DNA of 64,000 nt from an uncultured Caulobacterales bacterium (GCA_903840435.1 CAIMFV010000027.1:62001-126000); one strand, 5' to 3'. Numbered from the stretch's first letter, positions 9,610 through 18,911 are shown. The notes: generated by a model from the sequence alone, not told the origin. Translations and numbers: made by a program.

Positions 9610-9854
9610 CGCGACAAACCGTTTTCGTCGTACAAGACCTCGACATGATCACGATGGGGACCTTTCAGTTGCGCGGCCGCGCGGTCCGCAATCGCCAGTA
9701 ATTCGTCCAGGCTAGCCTTTCCCTTACTCCGTTCGATCTTCTCCCATCGATCCTGAAGCGCTTGGATTACAACCCGTGTCATACTCTGGCCGGTCGCGTC
9801 TGCGACGGCTTGAGCTAATCTGTGCGCTTCCGGATCTTTGATATTGAGGCTCAT
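9606..9854 (-). CDS. vapB: VapB-family antitoxin (PSK/Rv0623 type)
   Basis: An 82-residue antitoxin. The N-terminal MSLNIKDPEAHRLAQAVADATG and the following TRVVIQALQDRW are typical of the Rv0623/PSK family, whose ribbon-helix-like N-terminus binds the operator and whose C-terminus masks VapC. It looks intact, but its partner at 9496-9609 is reduced to a remnant, so it would act, if at all, as an orphan regulator or against another VapC. The start codon is ATG at 9854. It lies downstream of the flagellin gene on the same strand. Confidence 0.85.
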   Translation of the reverse strand: MSLNIKDPEAHRLAQAVADATGQSMTRVVIQALQDRWEKIERSKGKASLDELLAIADRAAAQLKGPHRDHVEVLYDENGLSR

Positions 9855-9959
9855 GCGACGTCCGTCTGTAAAAACCCCTCGCCTTCTACCATGCGCCCCC
9901 CTCGCGTGAAAGCAGGATCAACGGAGCGCCTCACCCGGCCCCGAGCTCGCCCGCAAATC

Positions 9960-10787
9960 TTAGCGGAACAGGCCGAGCAGGGCTGACTTGGACGAGTTGG
10001 CGATGGCGAGCGACTGGATGCCAAGCTGTTGCTTGGTTTGCAAAGCGGTCAACTGAGCGCTGACCTTGGCCACGTCTGCATCGACCAGATTGCCGACGCC
10101 CGCTGTCAGGGTGTCTTGCAGGGTCGAGATGAAGTTTAAGTGGGTGGTCAGGGCGTTGGACGCCGTGCCGAACTTGGCCGTCGCGGCATTGACGTTGGTG
10201 ATCGAGGTGTTGACCAAAGATAACAAGGTGTTGGCCGTGGTCGCCGTGGTGAAGGAGGCGTTGGCGGTGAAGGTGATATTGGCTCCGCCGACCTGCAAGC
10301 TGGCTGCCGCAACGGTGAACTTAGAGCCTGTGGTATTGGCGAGCGCCTGAAGCGTCGTACCACCGGTCTTAATCAGATTGACGTTGTTGAAGGTAGCGTT
10401 TGAAACAATCTTCACCACCTGCTGAACCAGGGCCTGGGTGGTTTGATTGAGTGAACTGCGGCTGGTGGTGTCGAGCGAGGTGTCGGTTCCGGCCAGCACA
10501 TTGGTCTTGATCTGGTTCAACAGGTCCGAGATGGTCTGACCGGCAGAGACAGCGACCGAAACCGTCGATTGGGCCCGCTGGAGCGAGGACTTCACTGAGT
10601 CCAGAGCGCTGACGGTCGCCCGGCTATTCTGAGCGATGTTCCAAACCGCGCCATTATCTGTGGCATTGGCCACCGCTAAACCGGTCGAAATCTGGTTTTG
10701 GGTTTGGGCCAATGTGGCGGCGGTGGTGTTTAGGTTTTGCAGCGCGACCAGTGCGCCGATATTTGTATTGATACTGTTGTTAGCCAA
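9960..10787 (-). CDS. Flagellin
   Basis: A 275-residue flagellin, the structural subunit of the filament, of the short alphaproteobacterial type without large D2/D3 domains. The N-terminus NNSINTNIGALVALQNLN and the C-terminus, with QQLGIQSLAIANSSKSALLGLFR, are the conserved coiled-coil D0/D1 segments. The middle is rich in Ala, Thr and Asn. By homology the start is at 10787, which is TTG, with AGAAGGAA seven bases upstream; no ATG fits. It is isolated from other flagellar structural genes in this window. The region upstream is strikingly AT-rich. No sigma-54 -24/-12 element was recognised there. Confidence 0.93.
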   Translation of the reverse strand: MANNSINTNIGALVALQNLNTTAATLAQTQNQISTGLAVANATDNGAVWNIAQNSRATVSALDSVKSSLQRAQSTVSVAVSAGQTISDLLNQIKTNVLAGTDTSLDTTSRSSLNQTTQALVQQVVKIVSNATFNNVNLIKTGGTTLQALANTTGSKFTVAAASLQVGGANITFTANASFTTATTANTLLSLVNTSITNVNAATAKFGTASNALTTHLNFISTLQDTLTAGVGNLVDADVAKVSAQLTALQTKQQLGIQSLAIANSSKSALLGLFR

Positions 10788-11193
10788 CTGAAATTTCCTT
10801 CTGGCAGGAAAGCGCCTTTCTTGACGCCTGAAGTTGCATTTACAAATAATGTAGTAAATGAGCTTGCTTAAATTCGCGTAAATCGCACTTTTTCACTATT
10901 TATACATATATTTTAATCGCATTTCCAAAATATTGTATGAATTTATTGTTTGATTTCAGTATATACATATTTATAATTATTTAATTGAATGATTTCTTAA
11001 AATTATACATTAATATATCTTCGATTTGAAATATATATTTGTCCTCCGGGCCAAGGATCCAAATTAAAGGCGAGTTCGACCAAATTAATTTGAGAAATTG
11101 CTCTATATGATTGCTCAATGAGCCTTTGCGCACCTCGACCCGCGCGACCGCTTCGTCCTCGCGGGCAAACCGTCTCGGCGACCGGGCAATCCC
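10788..11193. other. AT-rich intergenic region upstream of the flagellin gene
   Basis: About 400 bases without a supportable gene. From about 10840 to 11110 the DNA is very AT-rich, then switches abruptly to GC-rich sequence at about 11125. It must contain the flagellin promoter and leader. A near match to a CtrA half-site pair (TTAA-N7-TAAA) lies at 10868-10882, but one base is off and I give it little weight. An open frame at 10981-11232 on the minus strand spans the composition break and has no recognisable similarity. Confidence 0.5.
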
Positions 11194-11224
11194 GCACCCT
11201 GGCGCAGACCGGGGCCCAGGGTGC
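11194..11224 (-). terminator. Stem-loop just downstream of dnaE2
   Basis: A perfect nine-base inverted repeat, GCACCCTGG and CCAGGGTGC, with a 13-base loop, sits five bases beyond the dnaE2 stop. It is placed where a terminator for the leftward SOS operon is expected, but no T-run follows on the minus strand, so it may slow or stabilise the transcript end rather than act as an intrinsic terminator. Confidence 0.45.
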
Positions 11225-11228
11225 CCGA

Positions 11229-14200
11229 TCAATGAAAATTCCGCGCCTTTTGCCGCAAGCGCTTCAAAGACATGTCTGGACTGTAGAGATCGCGCGGCGC
11301 GGGCCCGGGCGTCTCGGCTTGGCCCAAACTGTCAAGCGCATCCGTCAGGTCATGAACCTGATAGACGATGAGATGCGCCACCTCGCCTTCGCGTTGCAAT
11401 CGCCCGTCGACCGCCATCAGGCGACTGGTCAAGATCACCCGACGCAGCTTTTCAAACAGCTTTGGCCAGACCACCAGATTGGCGACACCGGTTTCGTCCT
11501 CCAAGGTGATGAACATGACGCCATTGGCCGACCCTGGCTTCTGACGCACCAGCACCAGACCTGCGACCGACAATAGCGCCCCGTCGCGCCGGGTGGTCGT
11601 CTCCGCACAGGGTTTAAAGCCCTGCTTCGCCAGTCGCGTGCGCAAAAAGGCCAAGGGGTGACGGCGCAGGGTCAAGCCCAGATGGGCATAGTCCTCCACC
11701 ACTTCGCGCCCCTCGCTCATCGGGCGTAAGCGTGGCGCGTCTTCTGGCGGTGCGGCGGCATCGGCGGCATCGAACAAGGGCAAGGGCTGGTCATTCAGCG
11801 CCTTGATGGCCCACAAGGCCTCGCGCCGGGCCAGACCGAATGGCTCTAAAAACCCGTCAGCTTCAGCGATCTTGACCAGTGCCGCCGCCCGGACGCCTGA
11901 TCTGCGCCAAACATCTGAAACGGAGGAAAATGCGCGCCCCCCCTCCCGTCCATCGCCTCTGGCCGCGATGATTTTGGCCGCATCGGCATTGGCAAGGCCG
12001 CGCACCTGACGAAACCCCAGCCGCACCGCCCTCTGGTTTGGGGCCCGCCCCGCCTCCAGCGTACAATCCCAGCGCGAGGCCAGCACCGAGACCGGGCGCA
12101 CCTCCACCCCATGTTCCCGGGCGTCACGAACAATCTGGGCCGGCGCATAAAAGCCCATGGGCTGGGCGTTCAACAGAGCGGCGCAAAAGACATCGGGATA
12201 GTGGCGCTTTACCCAAGAGCTGGCATAGGCGATCAGGGCAAAACTCGCCGCATGGCTTTCTGGAAAGCCATAGGAGCCAAACCCCTCAAGCTGACGAAAG
12301 GTGCGCTCGGCAAAGTCTTGGGTATAGCCGCGCGCTGTCATGCCCGAAATCAGCTTGTCCCGGAACGGCCCAACCCCGCCCGTATGCTTAAAGGTCGCCA
12401 TGGCGCGGCGCAGCTGGTCGGCTTCTGAGGGCGTAAAGCCAGCACATTCAATGACCACCCGCATGGCCTGTTCTTGAAACAGCGGTACGCCCAGTGTGCG
12501 GCCTAAGACCCGCTCTAACTCCGGCGAAGGATAGCTCGGTCGCTCCTTACCCTCGCGCCGCAGCAGATAGGGATGGACCATGTCGCCCTGGATCGGGCCG
12601 GGTCGAACAATGGCGACCTCGATCACCAGGTCATAGAAGGTGCGGGGCTTGATGCGCGGTAGCATGGCCATCTGGGCCCGGCTCTCAATTTGAAACACGC
12701 CCAAGGTGTCGGCCCGGCGGATCATCGCATAGGTGGCCGGGTCCTCCTGAGGGATGTCGGCCAGATCAAGCTCTCGATCATAGTGTTGGGCGATCAGATC
12801 AAAGCTCCTTTTCATGCAGCTCAACATGCCAAGCGCCAGACAGTCGACCTTCATGAACTTCAAGATATCGATATCGTCCTTGTCCCACTCGATCACTTGA
12901 CGGTCTGACATGGCGGCGGGCTCGATGGGCACGAGCTCGTCCAGCCGATCCTCGGTCAAGACAAAGCCCCCTGGGTGCTGAGACAGGTGGCGCGGCGTCC
13001 CCATCAGCCGCCGGGCCAAGTCAAGCGTCAGCATCAGCCGCGCATCCTGCGGATTGAGGTTCAGACTTTGCAGATGAATGGCCTCGACGCCCTCCCGGCT
13101 CCAGGCCCAGACCTGGGAGGACAGAAGCCGGATCAGATCCTCTGGCAAGCCGAGCGCCTTGCCCACATCGCGCAGGGCGCCGCGCGCCCGATAGCGGATG
13201 ACGGTGGAGCACAGCGCGGCATGGGTACGGCCATAGGTTTCAAACACCCACTGCATGACGGTCTCGCGCCGCTCATGCTCGAAATCCACATCGATGTCCG
13301 GCGGCTCCTTGCGCTCCTGGCTGATAAAGCGCTCGAACAAGAGCTCGTGTTTTTCCGGATCAATGGCGGTGATCCCGAGCACGTAACACACCGCCGAATT
13401 GGCCGCCGAGCCGCGCCCCTGGCACAAAATCCCCTGACTGCGGGCAAAGCGGACAATGGCGTTGACGGTCAAAAAATAGGGCGCATAGGCCATCTGGCCG
13501 ATCAGGGCGAGCTCATGGGCCAAGGCCTTTTTGACCTTCTCGGGAACACCGTCCGGATAGCGCCCCTTTGCCCCTTCCTGCACCAGATCACACAGGGTCT
13601 CTTGCGGCGTACGGCCCGCGGTGACTTCTTCCAGCGGATACTGATAGGCAAGCTCGTCGAGTGAGAATCGACAGGCCTCGGCAATGCGTCCGCTCATCTC
13701 CACTGCATCTGGCCAGGCGGCGAACAGGCGGCGCATCTCAGCCTCAGACTTCAGATGCCGGTCAGCGCTGCGTTCGCGACGCAGGCCAAGCTCCTCAATG
13801 CGGCAATTGTGGCGGATGGCGCTCATCACCTCTTGCAGGATGCGTTGGTCGGGGTGGTGATAGAGCACGTCATTGACGGCCACACAGGCAATGCCCAGGC
13901 TGTCGGCTAGGGCCTTCAGCCTATGCAGCCGAAGCGCATCCTTGGGCCTGCGCTTCAAGGATAGGGCGAGATAGCAGCCGGTTGAAAAGATCGCCTGCGC
14001 ACGGGTCAGCCGCGCCGCGCAGGCGGGGTCAGCCTTTTCCGCCACCAAGACCGCGATCAGGCCTTCGGCATAGGGCCCAAGATCGTCCCAGCCAAGATCA
14101 CAACGCCCCTTGCCCGCCCGCGCCTTGCCCAAGGATAACAGCCGACAGAGCCGCCCATAGGCCGCGCGGTCGGTGGGATAGACGAGCAGTGTCGCCCCCT

Positions 14201-14411
14201 CATTCAGCTCCAGCCGACAGCCGACAATCAGCCGCACGCCGGTCTCCCGCGCTGCCTGATGGGCGCGCACCATGCCCGAAAGCGTGTTGTGGTCGGTGAG
14301 AGCGAGCGCCTTTAAGCCGAGCTCTGCGGCGCGAGCAAACAACTGCTCGCAGGACGAGGCGGCGCGCAAAAATGAAAAGTGCGAGGCGACCTGTAATTCG
14401 ACATAGCTCAT
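11229..14411 (-). CDS. dnaE2: Error-prone DNA polymerase DnaE2 (ImuC)
   Basis: A 1060-residue C-family polymerase alpha subunit for SOS translesion synthesis. The PHP domain is at the N-terminus ([30 protein letters not shown]), followed by the palm with [14 protein letters not shown], the clustered [11 protein letters not shown] and [14 protein letters not shown] motifs, and a C-terminal OB-fold ([18 protein letters not shown]). I start it at ATG 14411, whose ATGA overlaps the imuB stop; an upstream in-frame extension reads through imuB and is not family-like. It is third in imuA-imuB-dnaE2 and works with ImuB, which links it to the beta clamp. Confidence 0.96.
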   Translation of the reverse strand: MSYVELQVASHFSFLRAASSCEQLFARAAELGLKALALTDHNTLSGMVRAHQAARETGVRLIVGCRLELNEGATLLVYPTDRAAYGRLCRLLSLGKARAGKGRCDLGWDDLGPYAEGLIAVLVAEKADPACAARLTRAQAIFSTGCYLALSLKRRPKDALRLHRLKALADSLGIACVAVNDVLYHHPDQRILQEVMSAIRHNCRIEELGLRRERSADRHLKSEAEMRRLFAAWPDAVEMSGRIAEACRFSLDELAYQYPLEEVTAGRTPQETLCDLVQEGAKGRYPDGVPEKVKKALAHELALIGQMAYAPYFLTVNAIVRFARSQGILCQGRGSAANSAVCYVLGITAIDPEKHELLFERFISQERKEPPDIDVDFEHERRETVMQWVFETYGRTHAALCSTVIRYRARGALRDVGKALGLPEDLIRLLSSQVWAWSREGVEAIHLQSLNLNPQDARLMLTLDLARRLMGTPRHLSQHPGGFVLTEDRLDELVPIEPAAMSDRQVIEWDKDDIDILKFMKVDCLALGMLSCMKRSFDLIAQHYDRELDLADIPQEDPATYAMIRRADTLGVFQIESRAQMAMLPRIKPRTFYDLVIEVAIVRPGPIQGDMVHPYLLRREGKERPSYPSPELERVLGRTLGVPLFQEQAMRVVIECAGFTPSEADQLRRAMATFKHTGGVGPFRDKLISGMTARGYTQDFAERTFRQLEGFGSYGFPESHAASFALIAYASSWVKRHYPDVFCAALLNAQPMGFYAPAQIVRDAREHGVEVRPVSVLASRWDCTLEAGRAPNQRAVRLGFRQVRGLANADAAKIIAARGDGREGGRAFSSVSDVWRRSGVRAAALVKIAEADGFLEPFGLARREALWAIKALNDQPLPLFDAADAAAPPEDAPRLRPMSEGREVVEDYAHLGLTLRRHPLAFLRTRLAKQGFKPCAETTTRRDGALLSVAGLVLVRQKPGSANGVMFITLEDETGVANLVVWPKLFEKLRRVILTSRLMAVDGRLQREGEVAHLIVYQVHDLTDALDSLGQAETPGPAPRDLYSPDMSLKRLRQKARNFH

Positions 14412-15973
14412 CCGAACAGCCCGTGCAGGAACCAGTTTTGCGGCCCGGTCTGGGGGCGCTCGCCGTCGCCGAGCCGGAATACCCAAAACCGGGCGCCGGT
14501 TTCGTCCTCCAACTGAAAATAGTCGCGCACACTGTCGCGCTCGGCAGTGCGTCGCCACCACTCGCCATAGAGCCGCTCTGGCCCATCGGCGGCGCGTACC
14601 CGTCGGCGCACACCGCGCCAGGTAAAGGCGGCAGGCGGATAGTCCGGCAGGGCGGCAAGGGTCTCAATCGGCTCGGGTGGGTTCAACAGTCGGGCGGGTC
14701 TTGGCCAATCCTCGCGCCACACCGCGCGCCAGTCGAGCTCGCCCACCGGCTGCAGTGGTGCCACGCGAGCTTCGCAACGCTCCGGCATGTCGCTGACCAA
14801 GGGCTCAACTCGATAGACCCGGCCTGTGCCCAACCGATTTTCAAGCGCGTCCACCAGAGGGGCCAAGCCTTGCCCGTCAGGCGGTTGTGGGCCGGTTGCG
14901 GTGAGATCGGACCCAGGCGGACGCCAGTCGAGGGGTTCAATGCGGGTGGCGCTGAGCCGCAAGGCCTCTAAGCCAAAGCCCGGATCAATCTGGGCGATCT
15001 TTTCGCCCAACAGCCGGATGAGGCGCGCGGGCGTGCGTGTCGCCTGGGCAAGGCCGATCTCCACCGTCTCGACACGGGCATCAAGCCGCAGACCGCTCAG
15101 CCGCAGCCGCCGCACGCCAAAGCCATGCTGTTCCAGGTCAGCACACAAAGCCTCCACCAAGCGCGCCATATGACGGCTCAAGGTTTCCGGCGCACTGATC
15201 GGTTCTGGGAAGCGCGCCTCACGCATATGGGCGGTGGGCGGGACCACAGCGACAATCGGTTCGGCAAGACGGCCATAGGCCTGATCGAGACGGCGGATCA
15301 GGTCTTGACCATAGCGCAGGGCGAGCGGCGCTGCGGGTCGCCCCGCCAGATCGCCAATCGTCTCCAAGCCCACGCGGGAAAGTGCAGCCACCGTCTCTGG
15401 CGCCAAGCGCAAGGCCGCGACCGGCAGATCGGCGAGGTCGGCAAAGCCATGGCTCACCAGCCCCTGCCCTGGACGCGCGGCGAACCTCGCCAGCGCAGAC
15501 GCCGCGCCCCATGTGTCGGCGAGCGCTGCGGCTCCGGTGACGCCAAAAGCCTGCAGGCGCGCCAGCAAATCGGCGATCAGGCCCTGCTCACCGCCAAACC
15601 GGTGTGCGCCGCCCGCCACCTCCAAAACAAGCCCATCTGGCGGATCGACACAGACGCTGGGCGAATAGCGCCGATAGGCCCATAGGGCCAGACGCTCCAA
15701 CGCCTGGGCATCGCCTGCCAAGTCCGCCTCTTGCAGCAAAAGCTCAGCGCTCAAGGCGCTGGCCTGGGCGGCGGGCATGTGTTTGCGCACCCCAAGCGCC
15801 AAGGCCTGTGGCTCTGCCGCCCAGACCAGACGTCGCGGTCCCACCTTAGCCGTCAGCGCCAAGGGGCCGTCTGGCTGCGGGCCCGCAATGTCAGCTTGCG
15901 GCCTGGAGCGGAGCGTGCGCCGCCGCCGATCCGTCGGCCAGAAGGGCAGGAAGAGCGAGACGACCCTCGCCAT
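14408..15973 (-). CDS. imuB: ImuB, Y-family-like SOS mutagenesis protein
   Basis: A 521-residue protein related to Y-family polymerases but lacking their catalytic acidic residues, as known for ImuB; it acts as a hub binding the beta clamp, ImuA and DnaE2. Visible features are the N-terminal [30 protein letters not shown] in place of the active-site DIDG-type segment, the helix-hairpin-helix [16 protein letters not shown], and a C-terminal region ending in [12 protein letters not shown] at 15973 is preceded by GGAGG; an adjacent GTG at 15976 is possible. Its start overlaps imuA by about 83 bases and its stop overlaps the dnaE2 start. Confidence 0.94.
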   Translation of the reverse strand: MARVVSLFLPFWPTDRRRRTLRSRPQADIAGPQPDGPLALTAKVGPRRLVWAAEPQALALGVRKHMPAAQASALSAELLLQEADLAGDAQALERLALWAYRRYSPSVCVDPPDGLVLEVAGGAHRFGGEQGLIADLLARLQAFGVTGAAALADTWGAASALARFAARPGQGLVSHGFADLADLPVAALRLAPETVAALSRVGLETIGDLAGRPAAPLALRYGQDLIRRLDQAYGRLAEPIVAVVPPTAHMREARFPEPISAPETLSRHMARLVEALCADLEQHGFGVRRLRLSGLRLDARVETVEIGLAQATRTPARLIRLLGEKIAQIDPGFGLEALRLSATRIEPLDWRPPGSDLTATGPQPPDGQGLAPLVDALENRLGTGRVYRVEPLVSDMPERCEARVAPLQPVGELDWRAVWREDWPRPARLLNPPEPIETLAALPDYPPAAFTWRGVRRRVRAADGPERLYGEWWRRTAERDSVRDYFQLEDETGARFWVFRLGDGERPQTGPQNWFLHGLFG

Positions 15974-16673
15974 CACAGGCCTCCACCGCGAGCGAAAACC
16001 CCTCCCCGCCCCGACAGCGCGTCAGGTCGAGCCGCCAGAGCGGACGGCCAAGGCCAGCAATCAAGCGCCCATCGACCTGAAGCGGCGTCGCAGGCAAGGG
16101 CGCGATCCGCCAGCGCGTGGCCGCCGCATTGGGTGTCTCCATCGCCGCTGGGCGTGACCTGCGCCAGCGCCGCACGATCAGGCCAAGCGCGCCGGTCGAC
16201 TCGGCCGCCAGATGCAGCCGTCGCGACGCAGTCATGCCAAGGTCGCTCAATTCCGCCGCCGCCCCGCCCAGACCGGGATGGCGCAAAGCCTCTTCGAAGG
16301 CCGCCAAGACGCCCGCCTCGTCCCCCGCCTCGACAAAGATTACCCGCTCGGGGGTAAGCCCCGCCTGGGCCAAGGCCGGAGCAAAGAGGTCGCGCCGCTT
16401 CACACACCATAGAACTGCGCCTTCCGTTCGGGCGAGCACGCCAGCCGCAAACAGGGTCGCGGCCGCCCCATCCCCCGCCTCTGGCCCCGCCTCTGGCCCC
16501 GCGCCCGCCACCTCATGCAAGGCCCCCCGCGCCAACCCGCCGCCGGGCAGCCTTTGATCCAGGCTTGCGAGCCCAAACGGCAAGACGCCAAAGCCCCGCC
16601 GCCCCGGCGTCTCCATCTCGGCGACCCGCACACGCAAAGCCTGTAAAGCCGACCGGGACCGGTCATCGGACAT
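15891..16673 (-). CDS. imuA: ImuA, RecA-like SOS mutagenesis accessory protein
   Basis: A 260-residue protein of the ImuA/SulA-like family that partners ImuB and DnaE2 in damage-induced mutagenesis. It has the family opening LPFGLASLDQRLPGGGLARGALHEV, a RecA-fold-like core (VLWCVKRRDLFAPALAQAGL, VIFVEAGDEAGVLAAFEEAL) and ends with an arginine-rich middle (LIVRRWRRSRP) followed by WRIAPLP. It is the first gene of the leftward SOS cassette, with a LexA box 17 bases upstream of its ATG. The 3' end overlaps imuB by about 83 bases, suggesting translational coupling. Confidence 0.93.
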   Translation of the reverse strand: MSDDRSRSALQALRVRVAEMETPGRRGFGVLPFGLASLDQRLPGGGLARGALHEVAGAGPEAGPEAGDGAAATLFAAGVLARTEGAVLWCVKRRDLFAPALAQAGLTPERVIFVEAGDEAGVLAAFEEALRHPGLGGAAAELSDLGMTASRRLHLAAESTGALGLIVRRWRRSRPAAMETPNAAATRWRIAPLPATPLQVDGRLIAGLGRPLWRLDLTRCRGGEGFSLAVEACDGEGRLALPALLADGSAAAHAPLQAAS

Positions 16674-16689
16674 GGACCCCTCGCTAAAT

Positions 16690-16704
16690 GTTCCTATTTT
16701 GTTC
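16690..16704. promoter_or_regulatory. LexA/SOS box GTTC-N7-GTTC
   Basis: The sequence GTTC CTATTTT GTTC is an exact match to the alphaproteobacterial LexA-binding direct repeat GTTC-N7-GTTC. It lies 17 bases upstream of imuA, the expected place for LexA repression of imuA-imuB-dnaE2. The NYN-domain gene on the other strand starts about 250 bases away, so its control by this box is doubtful. Confidence 0.88.
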
Positions 16705-16849
16705 TAGTTTTGGCGCGCGGGAGAGTCAAGCGAGGGGAAGGAAGGCCTAACGGCCGCATTGTGGGGATCAGAGCATTGCCCAACGAAAGGAAGCACGCCA
16801 AAATGGAGGCGTAAGCGTAGCCTTCCAAGAAGAGGCAACCCCAAAAAAT

Positions 16850-16882
16850 AAGGGGGCCAACCCGAAAGTTTAGCCCCCTTTT
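16850..16882 (-). terminator. Intrinsic terminator, strongest in the leftward direction
   Basis: An eight-base perfect stem (AAGGGGGC at 16850-16857, GCCCCCTT at 16873-16880) with a 15-base loop. Read leftward it is followed by TTATTTTTT; read rightward by only TTTT. It sits between divergent genes (imuA and the NYN gene), where neither would need it. The leftward HTD2/DUF779 operon that ends at 17624 would run into it if the NYN gene were absent. Confidence 0.7.
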
Positions 16883-16951
16883 CCGCAGCGCGAGACTTGC
16901 GGGTGGATGATTTTGTTTATGGAACAGCGGTGAATAAGTCAAGGGAAATCC

Positions 16952-17569
16952 ATGCCAAAAGTTCGAATATACATTGATGGATTCAACATTTATCACGCCA
17001 TAGACCCAATCGGAGACCCTAAACTAAAATGGCTCAACTATTGGACGCTTTCAAAAGGGTTTCTTCGTGATGGAGAGATTCTCGATGAAGTCAATTTTTT
17101 CACCGCAGTTCAAAATTTTGACGCCGACAAAAGAAAGCGTCATATAAATTATATTTCTGCACTTCGCGCAGTGGGCGTCCAAGTTCACGAATCTAATTTT
17201 AAAAAGGCGAAAAAATACTGTAGATCACAAACTCGCTATTGCGACTTTCATGAAGAAAAACAAACGGACGTCGCCATCGCGGTCAAGATGGTATCGGACG
17301 CGCTTCGCGGGGAGGTAAGCCGCGCGATCCTACTGACTGCAGACAGTGATCAAATCCCTGCGGTTAAGTTTTTAAACACGCTACCGACTGTGAAGGTCAC
17401 GCTTATCTACCCGCCGGGTCGCGCATCTCAAGCGCGCGATCTAGGCAATCAGGTTCCAGATCGAAGGGAACTCACTATCGGCAGACTTTTGACATGCCTC
17501 CTGCCCCGAACGGTTTATGATCAGGCGGGTCACGCTGTGGCCTTCATGCCCGCGGCCTACGGATCATAA
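16952..17569 (+). CDS. NYN (PIN-like) domain ribonuclease-family protein
   Basis: A 205-residue NYN/DUF88-type protein with a PIN-like fold, a probable metal-dependent RNase. Acidic positions visible are Asp9 and Asn12 in YIDGFNIYHAI, Asp106 in EEKQTDVAIAVKM, and Asp131/Asp133 in LLTADSDQIPAVK. A C90-x6-C97-x2-H100 cluster just before the second motif could bind metal. Targets are unknown; relatives occur in RNA turnover and in defence contexts. The DNA (especially 16950-17300) is much more AT-rich than its neighbours, a sign of transfer. AAGGGAAATCC precedes ATG at 16952. It is transcribed against the flanking leftward genes and stands alone. Confidence 0.85.
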   Translation: MPKVRIYIDGFNIYHAIDPIGDPKLKWLNYWTLSKGFLRDGEILDEVNFFTAVQNFDADKRKRHINYISALRAVGVQVHESNFKKAKKYCRSQTRYCDFHEEKQTDVAIAVKMVSDALRGEVSRAILLTADSDQIPAVKFLNTLPTVKVTLIYPPGRASQARDLGNQVPDRRELTIGRLLTCLLPRTVYDQAGHAVAFMPAAYGS

Positions 17570-17623
17570 ATACTTTTAAATCAATATTTTAGATTATCCA
17601 CCCTACCAAATAGCGCCACCCCC

Positions 17624-18451
17624 TCACACTCCGCCCCCCGCCGTCATGGCGCGCTGACCGTCGGCGCCTTCGGCCCACAGCTCCGCCTGATCGCCGTCGA
17701 GGCGGCCACAGAGAAAAAACGGCGCCGTATCAAAAAGCGGGCTCAGGGCCCGGAAGTGGAAGGTTTTGGGGCTGCGGCCTGAGTGCCTGAAAAGCGCCTC
17801 AAGCAATAAAAGCGCCACCAAAGGCCCGTGGACGACGAGGCCAGGATAGAATTCCACCCTTTGGGCATAGTCACGGTCATAATGGATGCGGTGGGCGTTA
17901 AAGGTGGCGGCGGAGAAGCGGAAGAGCATCACCGGATCGGGATGGATCGCCTCGCGCCAATCGGCCTTGACGTCACCGGGCGCGGGGGCAACCTCCTGCA
18001 CGGCTGGACCTTGGGCCGCTTGGCGATAAACGAGGGTCTGGGTTTCTGAGAGGCGCAACTGACCATATTGGAAAAACAGCCGCTCGAGTTCAACGAAGGC
18101 CAGCCTGCCTGTTCGCCCGATTTTCTCTTGAACGGAGATAATCCGTTCCTCAACCTCTGTTGGCGCGTCGATCAAGAGGTCGCTGATCAAGCGCATAGAC
18201 GCGCCAGCAAACATACGACGCGGCAGGCCAAGCTCGGGCAAAAAATCGCCACGCTGGGGGTGGCCATCCTCGCCCATATCCGCCGCGCGCGGGACCTCAT
18301 TTAAGCTTGCCCATTGCCAGCCTAAGGGAAGCCGGTCGGGCAGGGATGGGCGGCCTAGAACAGCGGCCAGCCTCGCAAGATCGGCTGACGCCAGACGACC
18401 TCGCCGCACCCGCGTGCGACCAACAGCAGGCTCCACCGTCACACGCGGCAA
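17624..18451 (-). CDS. HTD2-like hydratase (mesaconyl-C4-CoA hydratase family)
   Basis: A 275-residue double-hotdog hydratase/dehydratase of the mesaconyl-C4-CoA hydratase / hydroxyacyl-thioester dehydratase type 2 family. The N-terminal half has the MaoC-N-like EDGHPQRGDFLPELGLPRRMFAG pattern; the C-terminal half has the hydratase motif LFRFSAATFNAHRIHYDRDYA (Asn/His/Tyr active region) and GLVVHGPLVALLLLEAL. It likely hydrates a C-C double bond of an acyl-CoA. Its start overlaps the DUF779 stop by 13 bases, so the two are probably co-translated. The substrate is not determinable. Confidence 0.85.
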   Translation of the reverse strand: MPRVTVEPAVGRTRVRRGRLASADLARLAAVLGRPSLPDRLPLGWQWASLNEVPRAADMGEDGHPQRGDFLPELGLPRRMFAGASMRLISDLLIDAPTEVEERIISVQEKIGRTGRLAFVELERLFFQYGQLRLSETQTLVYRQAAQGPAVQEVAPAPGDVKADWREAIHPDPVMLFRFSAATFNAHRIHYDRDYAQRVEFYPGLVVHGPLVALLLLEALFRHSGRSPKTFHFRALSPLFDTAPFFLCGRLDGDQAELWAEGADGQRAMTAGGGV

Positions 18452-18777
18452 AGGTGTGAGCGGGTGAGAAACCGAAGCTCGCGGCCATTGTCGAGAGAGA
18501 ACATGCCGCCACGGCCTGGCACCACATCAATAATCAGATCCGTCCCTTCCCATGCCTTGGCCTGAGAACCGCTGATGTAAAAGGGATGGCCGTCAATCTC
18601 GCCCCACTGGACGTCGGCGTCGCCAATCAGAAACTCACCGCGCGGATAGCACATGGGAGACGAGCCATCGCAACAGCCGCCCGACTGGTGAAACAAGACA
18701 GGCCCGTGGTCGGCGACAATGGCGCGCAACAGGGCCAAGGCCTCCGGCGTGGCGCGGACCTTGGAAAGAGCCGACAT
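18439..18777 (-). CDS. DUF779 protein
   Basis: A 112-residue protein of the DUF779 family. Members are commonly encoded next to acetaldehyde-type aldehyde dehydrogenases; their function is unknown. The conserved core FHQSGGCCDGSSPMCYP contains three cysteines, and LIIDVVPGRGGMFSLD is the second conserved block. Here the expected partner aldehyde dehydrogenase lies further upstream at 19762-21279 on the same strand, but a rightward toxin-antitoxin pair separates them, leaving this gene needing its own promoter. It overlaps the HTD2-like gene by 13 bases. Confidence 0.88.
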   Translation of the reverse strand: MSALSKVRATPEALALLRAIVADHGPVLFHQSGGCCDGSSPMCYPRGEFLIGDADVQWGEIDGHPFYISGSQAKAWEGTDLIIDVVPGRGGMFSLDNGRELRFLTRSHLCRV

Positions 18778-18911
18778 CTGAACCTCCGCATAAGCCGCTA
18801 TGATGGCGCAAAGGTCGAGATATCGCCAGAGTTTTGCACCGAAGCCGACTTAAACTTCCGATCCCCCCGAGTTGGCAATCTGCTAAAAATCAACCGTTGC
18901 AAGCTTGATAA

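Noticed and set aside
10868-10882. Possible CtrA site (TTAA-N7-TAAA).
   Set aside because: One base off the consensus in a very AT-rich stretch where such a match is expected by chance.
10788-10960. A possible sigma-54 promoter for the flagellin gene.
   Set aside because: No TGGC/TTGC pair with the right spacing is present on the minus strand upstream of the TTG start.
16694-16996. A 100-residue minus-strand frame between imuA and the NYN gene.
   Set aside because: It covers the SOS box and the terminator hairpin, overlaps the NYN start and shows no protein-like conservation.
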